In this document: positions 7,471-15,842 of the stretch, piece after piece
How the letters are laid out: the number at the start of each line of letters is the position of its first letter
Numbering within the stretch: the stretch's first letter is position 1
DNA from: Ruminococcaceae bacterium UBA1213
GTDB taxonomy: Bacteria; Bacillota; Clostridia; Oscillospirales; Acutalibacteraceae
Assembly: GCA_002309275.1 (NCBI GenBank)
Contig: DBXL01000001.1
Span: forward strand, 25,523 to 43,545
Reading direction: 5' to 3'
Length of the DNA stretch: 18,023 nucleotides
Notes under the pieces: model-generated
What the model was told of the DNA's origin: nothing
Seen by the model: the letters and a program-made list of their open reading frames with translations, nothing else
Database searches by the model: none
Translations under genes and position numbers: made by a program

Positions 7471-7492
7471 TGATTAAACTGAAACATATGAT
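7464..7492 (+). promoter_or_regulatory. Sigma-E-like (mother-cell) promoter for csp-csp-sleC
   Basis: TCATTTT (7464-7470), a 14-base spacer and CATATGAT (7485-7492) match the Bacillus sigma-E consensus as I recall it (KMATATT, 14-15 bases, CATAnnnT) except for one -35 base. The -10 box ends about 47 bases before the csp ATG, leaving room for a leader and the GGGGTG ribosome site at 7529-7534. Clostridial csp genes are known to be mother-cell expressed, which fits. It is a pattern match without transcript data. Confidence 0.45.
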
Positions 7493-7539
7493 AAATTCGG
7501 AACAGCAAAAAAAATTCCTCATTCTATCGGGGTGATGTT

Positions 7540-9171
7540 ATGGCTCTTACCGAAATTATCGTGAAATACAACGGAGATATTTTTTCTCTTGCAGAGCTTC
7601 TCAATGCCTCCGCAGAGGTTCTTTCTCAGGACTATGCCATTCTCTCAATAGAGCAGAATAAAATCAATGAACTTTACTCCTTCTCTGAAATAGAGGATAT
7701 TGAATTCCCTAAAAAACTCTATCTCGGCACAAGCTTCAATCTTACTTCTTCCTGCATAAGAACCGTTCAGAATTCATCCAGCTATGACCTTAACGGAAAC
7801 GGTACTATCATCGGTATCATAGATTCAGGCATTGACTATACTCACATTGATTTCAGAAACCCTGACGGCTCTACACGCATTCTTTATTTATGGGACCAGA
7901 CTGTTGACGGCTCTCCCCCTGCCGATTTCCTTGAGGGTACGGAATACACTCAATTTCAAATCAACTCCGCTTTACAGTCCGACAACCCGTTTTTAACAGT
8001 CCCCTCCAATGACTTTAACGGTCACGGTACAGCCGTTGCAGGTATTGCCGCAGGTAATAACGGTGTCGCTTTCAATGCAGATTTAATCATTGTAAAAGTC
8101 GGGCAAAAAGGCAATGACTTTTTTGCACAGACTACCGAAATTATGCGTGCCGTGAAATACATCATTGCAAAATCGGAAGAACTTCAAAAGCCTGTTGCTA
8201 TTAACATGAGTTTCGGCATGAATAACGGCTCTCACAAAGGCACAAGTCTTTTTGAAGAATATCTCTCTGAAATTTCTGCCGAATGGAAAAATGTCCTCGT
8301 CATTCCCACAGGCAACGAGGGCGGTGCTGCACATCACTTTAACGGCTCTTTAAAATCCAATCAAGTAAAGGAAATAGAATTTTTCACCGCTTCGGGCATT
8401 ACCGATTTTTATTTATCCCTTTGGAAAAATTTTGCCGATACTTTTGCAGTTGAACTCATTTTTCCCAATGGTATCAGTTCGGGCGTGATAAACATTGAAA
8501 ACCGTCTGAAAACTGTCCGTGCCGATAACATGACTTTGACTGTCATTTACGGTCAGCCTACACGCTATTCCGCCGAACAGGAAATTTATTTTAATATCAG
8601 TGCCAATGAAAATTATATCCGTTCAGGCTTATGGAAATTAAAAATTATTCCCTCAGCCATTGTTGACGGTGAAATTAATATATGGCTGCCGACTGTCGAA
8701 GAAGTCACTGCAAAAACGTATTTTTCCAATCCCTCTATCTACAATACTATGACTTTGCCGTCAACTGCACATAAAGTAATTCGTGTATCGGGCTATAATG
8801 ACAGAATTGGAAATATCGCTGAATTTTCGGGAAACGGTATTCCCGATACTTCACTCATTCCTGATATAGCCGCTCCTGCCGTGAATATCATTTCTGCACG
8901 TTCCGGCGGCGGTTACGATTCCTTTACAGGCACGAGCTTTGCAGCACCTTTTGTAACAGGCTCTGCCGCTTTAATGATGCAGTGGGGCATCGTCAACGGC
9001 AACGCACCCTTTCTTTACGGTGAACGCATTAAAGCTTTTCTCCGTCTTGGTGCAAGACGTTCTGACGGTGTTATATACCCTAATCAGACTTTCGGCTATG
9101 GCACTCTATGTTTAAGCAATTCCGTTTCCTACATGGAAAGGTATAAATGGGGAGGGTTTGAGTTTGTCTGA
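7540..9171 (+). CDS. Csp-type subtilisin-like germination protease (first of a tandem pair)
   Basis: Subtilase (S8 family) of 543 residues, close in architecture to the clostridial Csp proteases, which cleave pro-SleC during spore germination. An N-terminal prodomain of about 65-80 residues is followed by the catalytic domain with Asp95 (IIGIIDSGIDY), His162 (NGHGTAVAGIAAG), oxyanion-hole Asn259 (PTGNEGG) and Ser466 (TGTSFAAP). The triad is therefore intact. A region of about 200 residues between the Asn and Ser blocks corresponds to the jelly-roll insertion of CspB-like proteins. No signal peptide is visible, as usual for Csp. It starts at ATG 7540 behind GGGGTG and its end overlaps the next csp gene. 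Which of CspA, B or C it matches best cannot be told without alignment. Confidence 0.9.
   Translation: MALTEIIVKYNGDIFSLAELLNASAEVLSQDYAILSIEQNKINELYSFSEIEDIEFPKKLYLGTSFNLTSSCIRTVQNSSSYDLNGNGTIIGIIDSGIDYTHIDFRNPDGSTRILYLWDQTVDGSPPADFLEGTEYTQFQINSALQSDNPFLTVPSNDFNGHGTAVAGIAAGNNGVAFNADLIIVKVGQKGNDFFAQTTEIMRAVKYIIAKSEELQKPVAINMSFGMNNGSHKGTSLFEEYLSEISAEWKNVLVIPTGNEGGAAHHFNGSLKSNQVKEIEFFTASGITDFYLSLWKNFADTFAVELIFPNGISSGVINIENRLKTVRADNMTLTVIYGQPTRYSAEQEIYFNISANENYIRSGLWKLKIIPSAIVDGEINIWLPTVEEVTAKTYFSNPSIYNTMTLPSTAHKVIRVSGYNDRIGNIAEFSGNGIPDTSLIPDIAAPAVNIISARSGGGYDSFTGTSFAAPFVTGSAALMMQWGIVNGNAPFLYGERIKAFLRLGARRSDGVIYPNQTFGYGTLCLSNSVSYMERYKWGGFEFV
9149..9156 (+). promoter_or_regulatory. Ribosome binding site that decides the second csp start
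   Basis: GGGGAGGG lies inside the last codons of the first csp gene. TTG at 9164 is 7 bases downstream, the optimal distance, whereas the in-frame TTG at 9158 is only 1 base away. This favours 9164 and implies translational coupling of the two proteases. Confidence 0.6.
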
Positions 9172-10885
9172 AAATGATTTGCCTCTTGACGAGTTTGTAA
9201 AGCTTCCTACAACCGTCGATTTTCAGGTCATCAATACAAGACGTTTCCGTGAATACATCAAAGATAAGCCTTATATCCGTCTTGGCACTCAGCTTGAAAA
9301 CAGTTCTGTTGTCGCCTACACCAATGAAAAATATATTCAAAGGCTTCTTGTCGATTTGGGCAGTGATTTTCTTTCCTTCTTTCCCAAAATCATGTCCCCG
9401 CTTGACATTCAAAGCAATGAAATCAGCGGTATTACACAAGTACTGAATCAGCCGTTTCTTGACCTTTCGGGAAACGGTGTCATTATCGGCATAATCGACA
9501 CGGGCATAGATTACACAAATAAAGTCTTTCAGTTTGAGGACGGCTCCTCTAAAATTTTGAGTATCTGGGACCAGAGCATTGACGGGGAACGCTCCAATAA
9601 TTTATACTTTGGCTCAACGTACTCCAATGAAAAAATAAACTCTGCCCTGCAATCTCCCAACCCTTTTTCAATCGTTCCATCTATTGACGAAGACGGTCAC
9701 GGCACTTTTCTTGCCTCTGTCGCTGCCGCCAATTCAAACGGTGAATATATCGGTGCCGCCCCCAATGCAAATATCATTGCTGTAAAATTGAAACGGGCAA
9801 GGGATTATTATATCAACCGCTATCTGCTTTCGCCTGACAATCCCAATTTATATGAATCTTCCGATTATCTTTTAGGCATAAAATATATTATAGATAAAGC
9901 GGTTGAATTCGCCATGCCTGCCGTCATCTGCATTGGCATGGGTTCCAATTCAAGTGCCCATGACGGCAACACTTTATTTGAAGATTACATTTCATTCATA
10001 TCCCAAAGGGCAGGCTATGCCTTCGTGACAGCCGCAGGCAATGAAGCCAATGCAAAGCATCACACTCAGGGAAAAATCCAAAACGGCAAAGTAGAAAATA
10101 TAAGTGTGCGTGTCGGTGAACAGGGGGCATCTTTTTCTGTTGTCATATTCGGTCCTGCATTCGATAAAGTATCCCTTGGAGTCATCTCCCCCACAGGCGA
10201 AACTATTCCACGCACTCCTTTTAAATCGGGACTTGAATATTCCGAAAAGCTTGTTTTTGAAAATACAACTGTCTATATCAAATACTTCAAAGACATCAAC
10301 AATAATTTAATAGTCGGTTTCAGAAATGCCACCGGCGGTATATGGGATATAAAATTATTTGGTGACAATATTATTGACGGTCAGTATTGGGCATGGCTGC
10401 CCATTACCGGACAGGTTTCTGAAAGCGTGGAATTTCTGAAACCCATTCCCGAATATACTATCGTATATCCCGCAACCGCTGTGAGAGCAATAACCTGCGG
10501 TGCATACAATCCAAGTGATAACAGCCTTTCTGTATCGTCTTCATGGGGACCTACAAGAGTACCTCAAATATCGCCTGACTTCACTGCACCGGGGGTAAAT
10601 ATAAAAGGCGTTTTTCCGGCAGGCTACGGCTCTATGACTGGTACAAGTGCCGCTGCCGCTGTAACAACAGGTGCTGCCGCTTTACTCATGGAATGGGGCA
10701 TTGTTAAAAATAATATGCCTACCATAAACGGCGACCTTATAAAAAATCTTTTCATCAGCGGCTGTACAAGAGATGAAAACATCACTTACCCCAATAATCA
10801 GTGGGGTTACGGCAAACTGAATTTATATAATACATTTGCCTCTGTCCGTGAAACAGTCATCAACTACAACATCACAACACCTTGA
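9164..10885 (+). CDS. Csp-type subtilisin-like germination protease (second of a tandem pair)
   Basis: Paralogue of the preceding gene; the two share blocks such as GIIDxGIDYT, INSALQSxNPF and the WDQxxDG segment, which points to tandem duplication. With the TTG start at 9164 it has 573 residues; an in-frame TTG at 9158 would add two. Numbering from the 9158 start, the triad is Asp114, His181 (EDGHGT) and Ser497 (MTGTSAAAA), with oxyanion Asn295 (AAGNEAN). All are present, so it looks like an active protease, unlike the CspC and CspA pseudoproteases of Clostridioides difficile. The proline usual after GTSxA is alanine here. A prodomain of about 80-100 residues precedes the core. It overlaps the first csp by 8 bases and is followed after 28 bases by sleC, its presumed substrate gene. 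Both proteins would act in the spore outer layers on pro-SleC. Confidence 0.9.
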   Translation: MSENDLPLDEFVKLPTTVDFQVINTRRFREYIKDKPYIRLGTQLENSSVVAYTNEKYIQRLLVDLGSDFLSFFPKIMSPLDIQSNEISGITQVLNQPFLDLSGNGVIIGIIDTGIDYTNKVFQFEDGSSKILSIWDQSIDGERSNNLYFGSTYSNEKINSALQSPNPFSIVPSIDEDGHGTFLASVAAANSNGEYIGAAPNANIIAVKLKRARDYYINRYLLSPDNPNLYESSDYLLGIKYIIDKAVEFAMPAVICIGMGSNSSAHDGNTLFEDYISFISQRAGYAFVTAAGNEANAKHHTQGKIQNGKVENISVRVGEQGASFSVVIFGPAFDKVSLGVISPTGETIPRTPFKSGLEYSEKLVFENTTVYIKYFKDINNNLIVGFRNATGGIWDIKLFGDNIIDGQYWAWLPITGQVSESVEFLKPIPEYTIVYPATAVRAITCGAYNPSDNSLSVSSSWGPTRVPQISPDFTAPGVNIKGVFPAGYGSMTGTSAAAAVTTGAAALLMEWGIVKNNMPTINGDLIKNLFISGCTRDENITYPNNQWGYGKLNLYNTFASVRETVINYNITTP

Positions 10886-10913
10886 TAATTCATAATTCCG
10901 AGGAGGTTTTTTC

Positions 10914-12131
10914 ATGCCCGAAGTTGAGAATATAAACGGCGGTTACGGACTTTTAAAAACAAATGTCTTTTTAAATAACATAGGCAAGCCTGCCGAAAAT
11001 GCGAAAGTTGAAATCATCTCTCCCGAAACCGATACCGTCATACAGCAGTCATTCACCGACATTCAGGGACAGTTACAGCCCGTAGTGCTTTCCGCACCGC
11101 CTATTGAAAATTCCCTTTCCCCCAGCGAGCCAAGACCTTTCAATCAATACAATATGCGTGTAAGCCTTGACGGATATGAAAATGCATTCATACAGAATAT
11201 TCAGATTTATCCCGATACCACTTCCATTCAAAATGTATCGCTTGTGCAGAATTTTGAAAATGTCAATATTCCTTATCCGACACTATGGGGAAATTTTCCG
11301 TCTAAAATTCCCGAAGCTGAAATAAAGCGTCTGCCCTTTCCAAGCAATCTTGTTGTACTTCCCGAAACGGTCATTCCCGAATTCATAGTAGTTCATGCAG
11401 GCGTACCGTCTGACCGTTCCGCACCAAACTACACATTAACTTTTAAAGACTATATCAAAAACGTGGCAAGCAGTGAAATTTATGCAAGCTGGCCCCGTGA
11501 GGCTCTCAAGGCAAATATACTTGCCATTCTTTCATTTACTTTGAGCCGTGTCTATACAGAATGGTACAGAAGCAAGGGCTACGACTTTACCATAACAAGC
11601 TCGACTGCATACGACCAAGCCTTTTTTTACGGCAGAAATATCTTTCAGGAAATATCGGATATTGTAGATGAAATTTTCACTCTTTATATTTCCCGCCCTG
11701 ATATAAATCAGCCTCTTTTTACGCAGTACAGTGACGGTATAAGAGTTGTGCGTGAAGGCTGGCTCAGTCAGTGGGGGTCAAAGTCCCTTGCCGAGCAGGG
11801 CTATTCTGCTATACAGATTCTGAAAAGGTATTACGGCTTTGATATAATTTTAAAAGAGGCTAAAAAAGTTTCAGGCATTCCTCTTTCATTTTCAGGCGTA
11901 CTTCAAAACGGCTCCCGTGGAGAGCCTGTCAGAACGATACAGCGTCAGTTAAACAGGATTTCAAATAATTATCCGCTTATCGGCAAGCTTGCCGTTGACG
12001 GCATATACGGTCCCAAAACTGCTCAGTCCGTCAGAACTTTTCAGGAGGTTTTTGACCTGCCTGTGACAGGCGTAGTCAATTTCCCCACATGGTACAGAAT
12101 TTCTGATATTTTCAATGCAGTAAACTCTTGA
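10914..12131 (+). CDS. sleC: SleC, spore cortex-lytic enzyme zymogen
   Basis: Cortex-lytic enzyme of 405 residues that degrades spore cortex peptidoglycan during germination after activation by Csp proteases. Order of parts: an N-terminal beta-rich pre/pro-region (1 to about 146); a catalytic domain with SpoIID-like sequence, including KNVASSEIYASWP (182-194) with the likely catalytic Glu188, YTEWYRSKGYDFTITSSTAY (214-233) and WLSQWGSK (283-290); then a C-terminal PG_binding_1 domain (about 328-392: GSRGEPVRTIQRQLN, VDGIYGPKTAQSVRTFQ). The stretch SNLVVLPETVIPEF (144-157) corresponds to the place where clostridial SleC is cut to its mature form. The ATG at 10914 follows an excellent GAGGAGG. 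It is last in the spoVAE-csp-csp-sleC row. Confidence 0.95.
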   Translation: MPEVENINGGYGLLKTNVFLNNIGKPAENAKVEIISPETDTVIQQSFTDIQGQLQPVVLSAPPIENSLSPSEPRPFNQYNMRVSLDGYENAFIQNIQIYPDTTSIQNVSLVQNFENVNIPYPTLWGNFPSKIPEAEIKRLPFPSNLVVLPETVIPEFIVVHAGVPSDRSAPNYTLTFKDYIKNVASSEIYASWPREALKANILAILSFTLSRVYTEWYRSKGYDFTITSSTAYDQAFFYGRNIFQEISDIVDEIFTLYISRPDINQPLFTQYSDGIRVVREGWLSQWGSKSLAEQGYSAIQILKRYYGFDIILKEAKKVSGIPLSFSGVLQNGSRGEPVRTIQRQLNRISNNYPLIGKLAVDGIYGPKTAQSVRTFQEVFDLPVTGVVNFPTWYRISDIFNAVNS

Positions 12132-12145
12132 TCATGCATAACTAA

Positions 12146-12207
12146 AATGCACGATTCATCATCTTAAATCAATGATGAACCGTGCATTCTGCATTAAGAA
12201 TCTTTTT
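12146..12207. terminator. Bidirectional terminator between convergent sleC and the DUF4340 gene
   Basis: AATGCACGATTCATCAT (12146-12162) pairs with ATGATGAACCGTGCATT (12172-12188). The stem is 17 bp with a single G-T wobble and the loop is 9 bases. On the plus strand a run of six T (12202-12207) follows after about a dozen bases; on the minus strand TTTTAG follows directly. It fills the 62-base gap between two convergent operons and suits both. Confidence 0.65.
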
Positions 12208-13654
12208 TAACGGTTTCAACAGCAGAATTTTGGGAAGATACTTTTTCCGTCTGCTCAATCACCTTCTGCACAAACTCCGTATCAACCGTACATTCAATAT
12301 TGCCGTCAACCACTGCGACTGTCTTATTTTCTTTATTCCTGTAAAATTCAAGCATATAGTCCGTTTCTCCAAACGTCAGCCTGATATAGAATATCTTATT
12401 GTATCCATTGAGATTTTCGGGTATTTCCTCTGTCCTCTCCACATTGGAAAGACTTGTTGTAAATCTCATCATGTTTGTATAATCGGCTTCTGTGCCGTTA
12501 TAATACATACTTGTAATAATATTTTCCTCGTACAAGTCGTTTAATTGATATTCCCTTTTGATAGAATAATCATAAACGGTATCCTGATAAAATATCTCCG
12601 CCGAATCCGCCTTGGAAATGTCGGGACTGTATATGGCACTTCCTAAAAACTCCCTGTAAGTCTTATTGTAATGCTTGAATTCATCTTCATCGGCTTTATA
12701 TATGATATTGCCCTCTTTGTTCATCACATAACAGTTTCCTTCACTGTCACGCTCCGATACAAGTATATTTATATCATTTTCTTCGTCAGTTGAAATTTTT
12801 ATATCCATGTAAGGTTCGGCAAGTCCAAACTTTTTCATATCCTCTGCCGTCACCTCTGCCGCCGCCACAGTCGAAAGAGTGAAACTATAAAAGTCTGTCG
12901 CAAATCCCACCGTTTTTGTAGAATCACATTCTTCCCTGAACGGTGACGACATACAATATTTACCGTCAATTATGCCGTCTTTTCCCTCAGATATGACAAT
13001 CGGCTTTTCATATCCACTGCCCCCTATTTCCACAGAGGTAATATTCTCCGAATCAGAAAGCTCTCCTGTCAGGCTTTTATCAAACAACTGCAGCTTATCA
13101 ATGAAAAACATATCAACTGTCGCACTGTTCACAAGATATACATTTTTATTTCCGTCTATGCGACAATATACACCGCTTTTATCGGGGGCTTCATTGCCGA
13201 AATACATATTTACTTTTGACGTATCACTGTATATCACTTTGACTTCCACTGACGGTTTATCAAGTCCGTAATCACTGTATTTTTTTCCTGACTTGTCTAT
13301 TAGTCTTGTTGCCGCCACTGTCTGACATTCTTTGACAAGATTGTCTGTCATGTACTTTGACATCAGTGTATTTTCATATCCCTGCATGGTATAAACAATT
13401 GATATTTCTTCATTTTCATCTGCCTTTACCTGCTCGGAATACTTATAGCCCAATAGCTGATATTCTCCGCTTGTATTCTTTATCGTCACGTCATCAACAT
13501 CACAGGCGGATTTATCCAATAAAATTATATCTGCATTTTCATTTCCCTTTTCAGAGGTATCCTCTGACGGCTGTGCAAGTATCACTCCAAGTGCTATGCC
13601 AAGCACGACTACCACTGACGATATGGCTATGATTATTTTTGTATTCTTTTTCAT
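12194..13654 (-). CDS. DUF4340 domain protein, membrane-anchored
   Basis: Protein of 486 residues with an N-terminal signal-anchor helix (residues about 6-28, after MKKNTK) and a large extracytoplasmic part that looks like DUF4340. That domain is often encoded after gldG-like genes in ABC modules. No catalytic motif is recognisable, and its molecular function is unknown. Features include a negatively charged linker after the membrane helix and phrases such as SGKKYSDYGLDKPSVEV (about 104-120) typical of the DUF4340 fold. I chose ATG 13654 because GGGTGA lies 7 bases upstream; TTG 13657 is the in-frame alternative. It is last in a five-gene operon, 14 bases after the gldG-like gene, and probably works with that ABC transporter outside the membrane. 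Confidence 0.8.
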   Translation of the reverse strand: MKKNTKIIIAISSVVVVLGIALGVILAQPSEDTSEKGNENADIILLDKSACDVDDVTIKNTSGEYQLLGYKYSEQVKADENEEISIVYTMQGYENTLMSKYMTDNLVKECQTVAATRLIDKSGKKYSDYGLDKPSVEVKVIYSDTSKVNMYFGNEAPDKSGVYCRIDGNKNVYLVNSATVDMFFIDKLQLFDKSLTGELSDSENITSVEIGGSGYEKPIVISEGKDGIIDGKYCMSSPFREECDSTKTVGFATDFYSFTLSTVAAAEVTAEDMKKFGLAEPYMDIKISTDEENDINILVSERDSEGNCYVMNKEGNIIYKADEDEFKHYNKTYREFLGSAIYSPDISKADSAEIFYQDTVYDYSIKREYQLNDLYEENIITSMYYNGTEADYTNMMRFTTSLSNVERTEEIPENLNGYNKIFYIRLTFGETDYMLEFYRNKENKTVAVVDGNIECTVDTEFVQKVIEQTEKVSSQNSAVETVKKDS

Positions 13655-13668
13655 CAAGCAGTCACCCG

Positions 13669-15117
13669 TTACCTTCCACGCCTTACAAGATACACTGTCA
13701 GTCCACAGCCCAGTATCATCAGCGGTATCAATGCATATATTACAAAGCCTATCCAGAATTTTGTTGCCGCATCTGCTTTTATATCAAAGTTTGTTATCAC
13801 TTTATCCGATACGCTTATCATTTCCGAACTGCGATTATTTATCTGTGCCAGCATTGTCATAATATAACTTCTGTTTCCCAGGGCGTTGACAAAATACGCT
13901 TCCGAAAACATCGTTCCCGAGCCTGCCACTATCAGACTTGATTCCTTTTCATCACTTCCCAGAAACGACTGTGCCATTACACATATATTACCTGTTACAG
14001 CGTTCTCCATTGACCAGCTGTCATCTGCCGTATATGGCAGTACACCCGACTTTTCCGAGAGAACCAACAGAGGCTCTACACTTTCATTTTTGATATACAG
14101 CGGTCTTGAAAGTCCCGTCATTACAGGTGTATATCTGTCTTTGGAAATATTCTCCCTGTACAAGTCCGAACCGAAATCACACACGATATACTCATAATAA
14201 TTACTTTCATAGTATCTGCTGCCTTCATCATATTCAAATGCAATTCCGTCTGTTACTCCTATTCCAAACATACTGATAAAGCTGTCAAGCTTTTTATGCT
14301 CAATGCCCTTTATGTCCGGAACGTATATCAGATTCTTGCCAAAGTTCTCATCATTTACAAGAAATTTTTCAAGCTTCAGCAGTGCATTTTCCGTGAAATC
14401 CTTCTCAGGCTCATAGATAATTATCATCTGAATATCACTTTCTATCTCGTCATCTTCAAGTGACAGTTCCGACACTTCATAATTGTTTTCCTCAAGCGTC
14501 TGTACAAAATATTCATAGTCCTTTGATGAATTATCCGACACGATTGCTGTCTTTGTAACAGAATCACTCGTCACCGTTACAATGGCATTGTCTATCACCT
14601 GCTCCGACTGTGATGATGATATATACTGATACTCTGCCGAATATACCTCGAAGGTAAACAAATCACTTACTTTCAGTATCTTTATTTTATCCCCACAGCT
14701 CACGGCAATATCATTCGCACTAAGGCTCGTATCTCCATATACAGACGCTGCTGTCGGATTGGTGACTATATCAACATATTCTACACTTATCTTTCCATCA
14801 GAATGTCTGGCAAGCTCATTCGCTATAACCGATGTCTGCTTGCAGTACGGGTCACGGTTTTCATAATCCCTTTTTTCCGACAAAAATGTTATCTTGACAT
14901 TCTTTTTAACATTCTCGGCTATCTGTCTGGACTGCTCCGTCAATTCAAATGCCTGCATGGAAGTTATATCTGCCGTGAATATACCGTATTTTTCAGTCAG
15001 TGCCGATGCTATGATATTGGCAAGTATAATTACCGTCAATGAAAGCACCGTTATGACAACCGAAACAATCGTTTTTTTTGTTTTTCTGCCCAAAGGCTTT
15101 TTGGGAGATTTTTCCAT
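13669..15117 (-). CDS. GldG-like ABC transporter auxiliary protein
   Basis: Protein of 482 residues with the GldG/ABC_transp_aux architecture: an N-terminal transmembrane helix (about 16-40), a large extracytoplasmic domain, and a C-terminal transmembrane helix (about 455-477) ending in a basic YLVRRGR tail. The segment ITSMQAFELTEQSRQIAENV (51-70) just after the first helix is characteristic: such proteins carry a (D)xT...F.LT..T/S pattern there. GldG is named from Bacteroidetes gliding motility, but homologues are common in non-gliding bacteria, where the transported substrate is unknown. SD is AAAGGGGAAA before ATG 15117. It lies 17 bases after the permease gene. Confidence 0.82.
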   Translation of the reverse strand: MEKSPKKPLGRKTKKTIVSVVITVLSLTVIILANIIASALTEKYGIFTADITSMQAFELTEQSRQIAENVKKNVKITFLSEKRDYENRDPYCKQTSVIANELARHSDGKISVEYVDIVTNPTAASVYGDTSLSANDIAVSCGDKIKILKVSDLFTFEVYSAEYQYISSSQSEQVIDNAIVTVTSDSVTKTAIVSDNSSKDYEYFVQTLEENNYEVSELSLEDDEIESDIQMIIIYEPEKDFTENALLKLEKFLVNDENFGKNLIYVPDIKGIEHKKLDSFISMFGIGVTDGIAFEYDEGSRYYESNYYEYIVCDFGSDLYRENISKDRYTPVMTGLSRPLYIKNESVEPLLVLSEKSGVLPYTADDSWSMENAVTGNICVMAQSFLGSDEKESSLIVAGSGTMFSEAYFVNALGNRSYIMTMLAQINNRSSEMISVSDKVITNFDIKADAATKFWIGFVIYALIPLMILGCGLTVYLVRRGR

Positions 15118-15134
15118 TTTTTATTTTTCCCCTT

Positions 15135-15839
15135 TCATGCCCATCTTCTTCTTTCAATTACCCTCTCGGTAAACAAAAGAAACATTACTGCTATGCTTAT
15201 AAAAAATACCACGTCTGAAAGTGACACGATTCCCAATGCAAAATTACTGTACTTCGACTGGAACGACAGGGACTCCAATATGCTTTTGAAAAACGGCACT
15301 GTCACTGTTGACGATATGGAATCTATCATGCTGATGATTACATTCACTGCAAATGAACCTATTGCAGCTATCACTATATTCTCCGTCAGAGAGGATATAA
15401 ACAAGCCTACTGCAATAAATGCAGAACCCATCATCACCATCGCAAGAACATTTCCCAATATGACACTCCAATCGGGTGAAGCTATAAAAGTCAGTGCAAG
15501 TCCCTCTATGATATACGAAGAAAGGCATATTAAAAGCATTGTCAATGCAGAAAGATATTTTGCAATTACTATGGCAGGAATGCTGACAGGTGCTGTTAAA
15601 AGTGCCTGGTCGGTTTTATATTTCCTGTCCTCGCAAAACAATCTCATAGTGATTAGCGGTATGACAAACAACACAATGAAAAACATACTCTGAAATACAG
15701 CATACATACTTGACGTGCCTACATTCAGGCACTGTACATAAAAGAAAAATCCACTGAAACTCATAAATGCTGCCGTCACTACATATCCCACAGGTGAGCT
15801 GAAATACGATGAAAGCTCTCTCTTTAATATCGCAAACAT
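15135..15839 (-). CDS. ABC-2 type permease (GldF-like)
   Basis: Six-helix membrane permease of 234 residues, with hydrophobic segments near 17-38, 47-66, 97-118, 124-147, 155-172 and 205-226. The N-terminus MFAILKRELSSYFSSPVGYV, and the cytoplasmic loop MRLFCEDRKYKTDQALLTAP after helix two, match the GldF/NosY-like ABC-2 pattern in which this loop contacts the ATPase. The start codon follows GAGGAGGGA, and only 3 bases separate it from the ATPase stop, so the pair is surely co-expressed. It should dimerise with the ATPase encoded just upstream. Export or lipid/cell-envelope handling is possible, but the substrate is not readable from sequence. Confidence 0.88.
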   Translation of the reverse strand: MFAILKRELSSYFSSPVGYVVTAAFMSFSGFFFYVQCLNVGTSSMYAVFQSMFFIVLFVIPLITMRLFCEDRKYKTDQALLTAPVSIPAIVIAKYLSALTMLLICLSSYIIEGLALTFIASPDWSVILGNVLAMVMMGSAFIAVGLFISSLTENIVIAAIGSFAVNVIISMIDSISSTVTVPFFKSILESLSFQSKYSNFALGIVSLSDVVFFISIAVMFLLFTERVIERRRWA

Positions 15840-15842
15840 AAA

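Larger units (their letters stand above)
7419..7525. repeat. Inverted-repeat-bounded purine-rich intergenic element between spoVAE and csp
   Basis: The gap begins with AGAATGAGGA (7419-7428) and its perfect complement TCCTCATTCT lies at 7516-7525. This makes an element of about 107 bases bounded by 10-bp inverted repeats. Inside are further GAATGAG/GAGGAAT-type units and a strong hairpin (7431-7458). Composition and unit length are like the 403-500 repeat. It may be a small non-autonomous element or a dispersed repeat; no target-site duplication is obvious. Confidence 0.45.
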
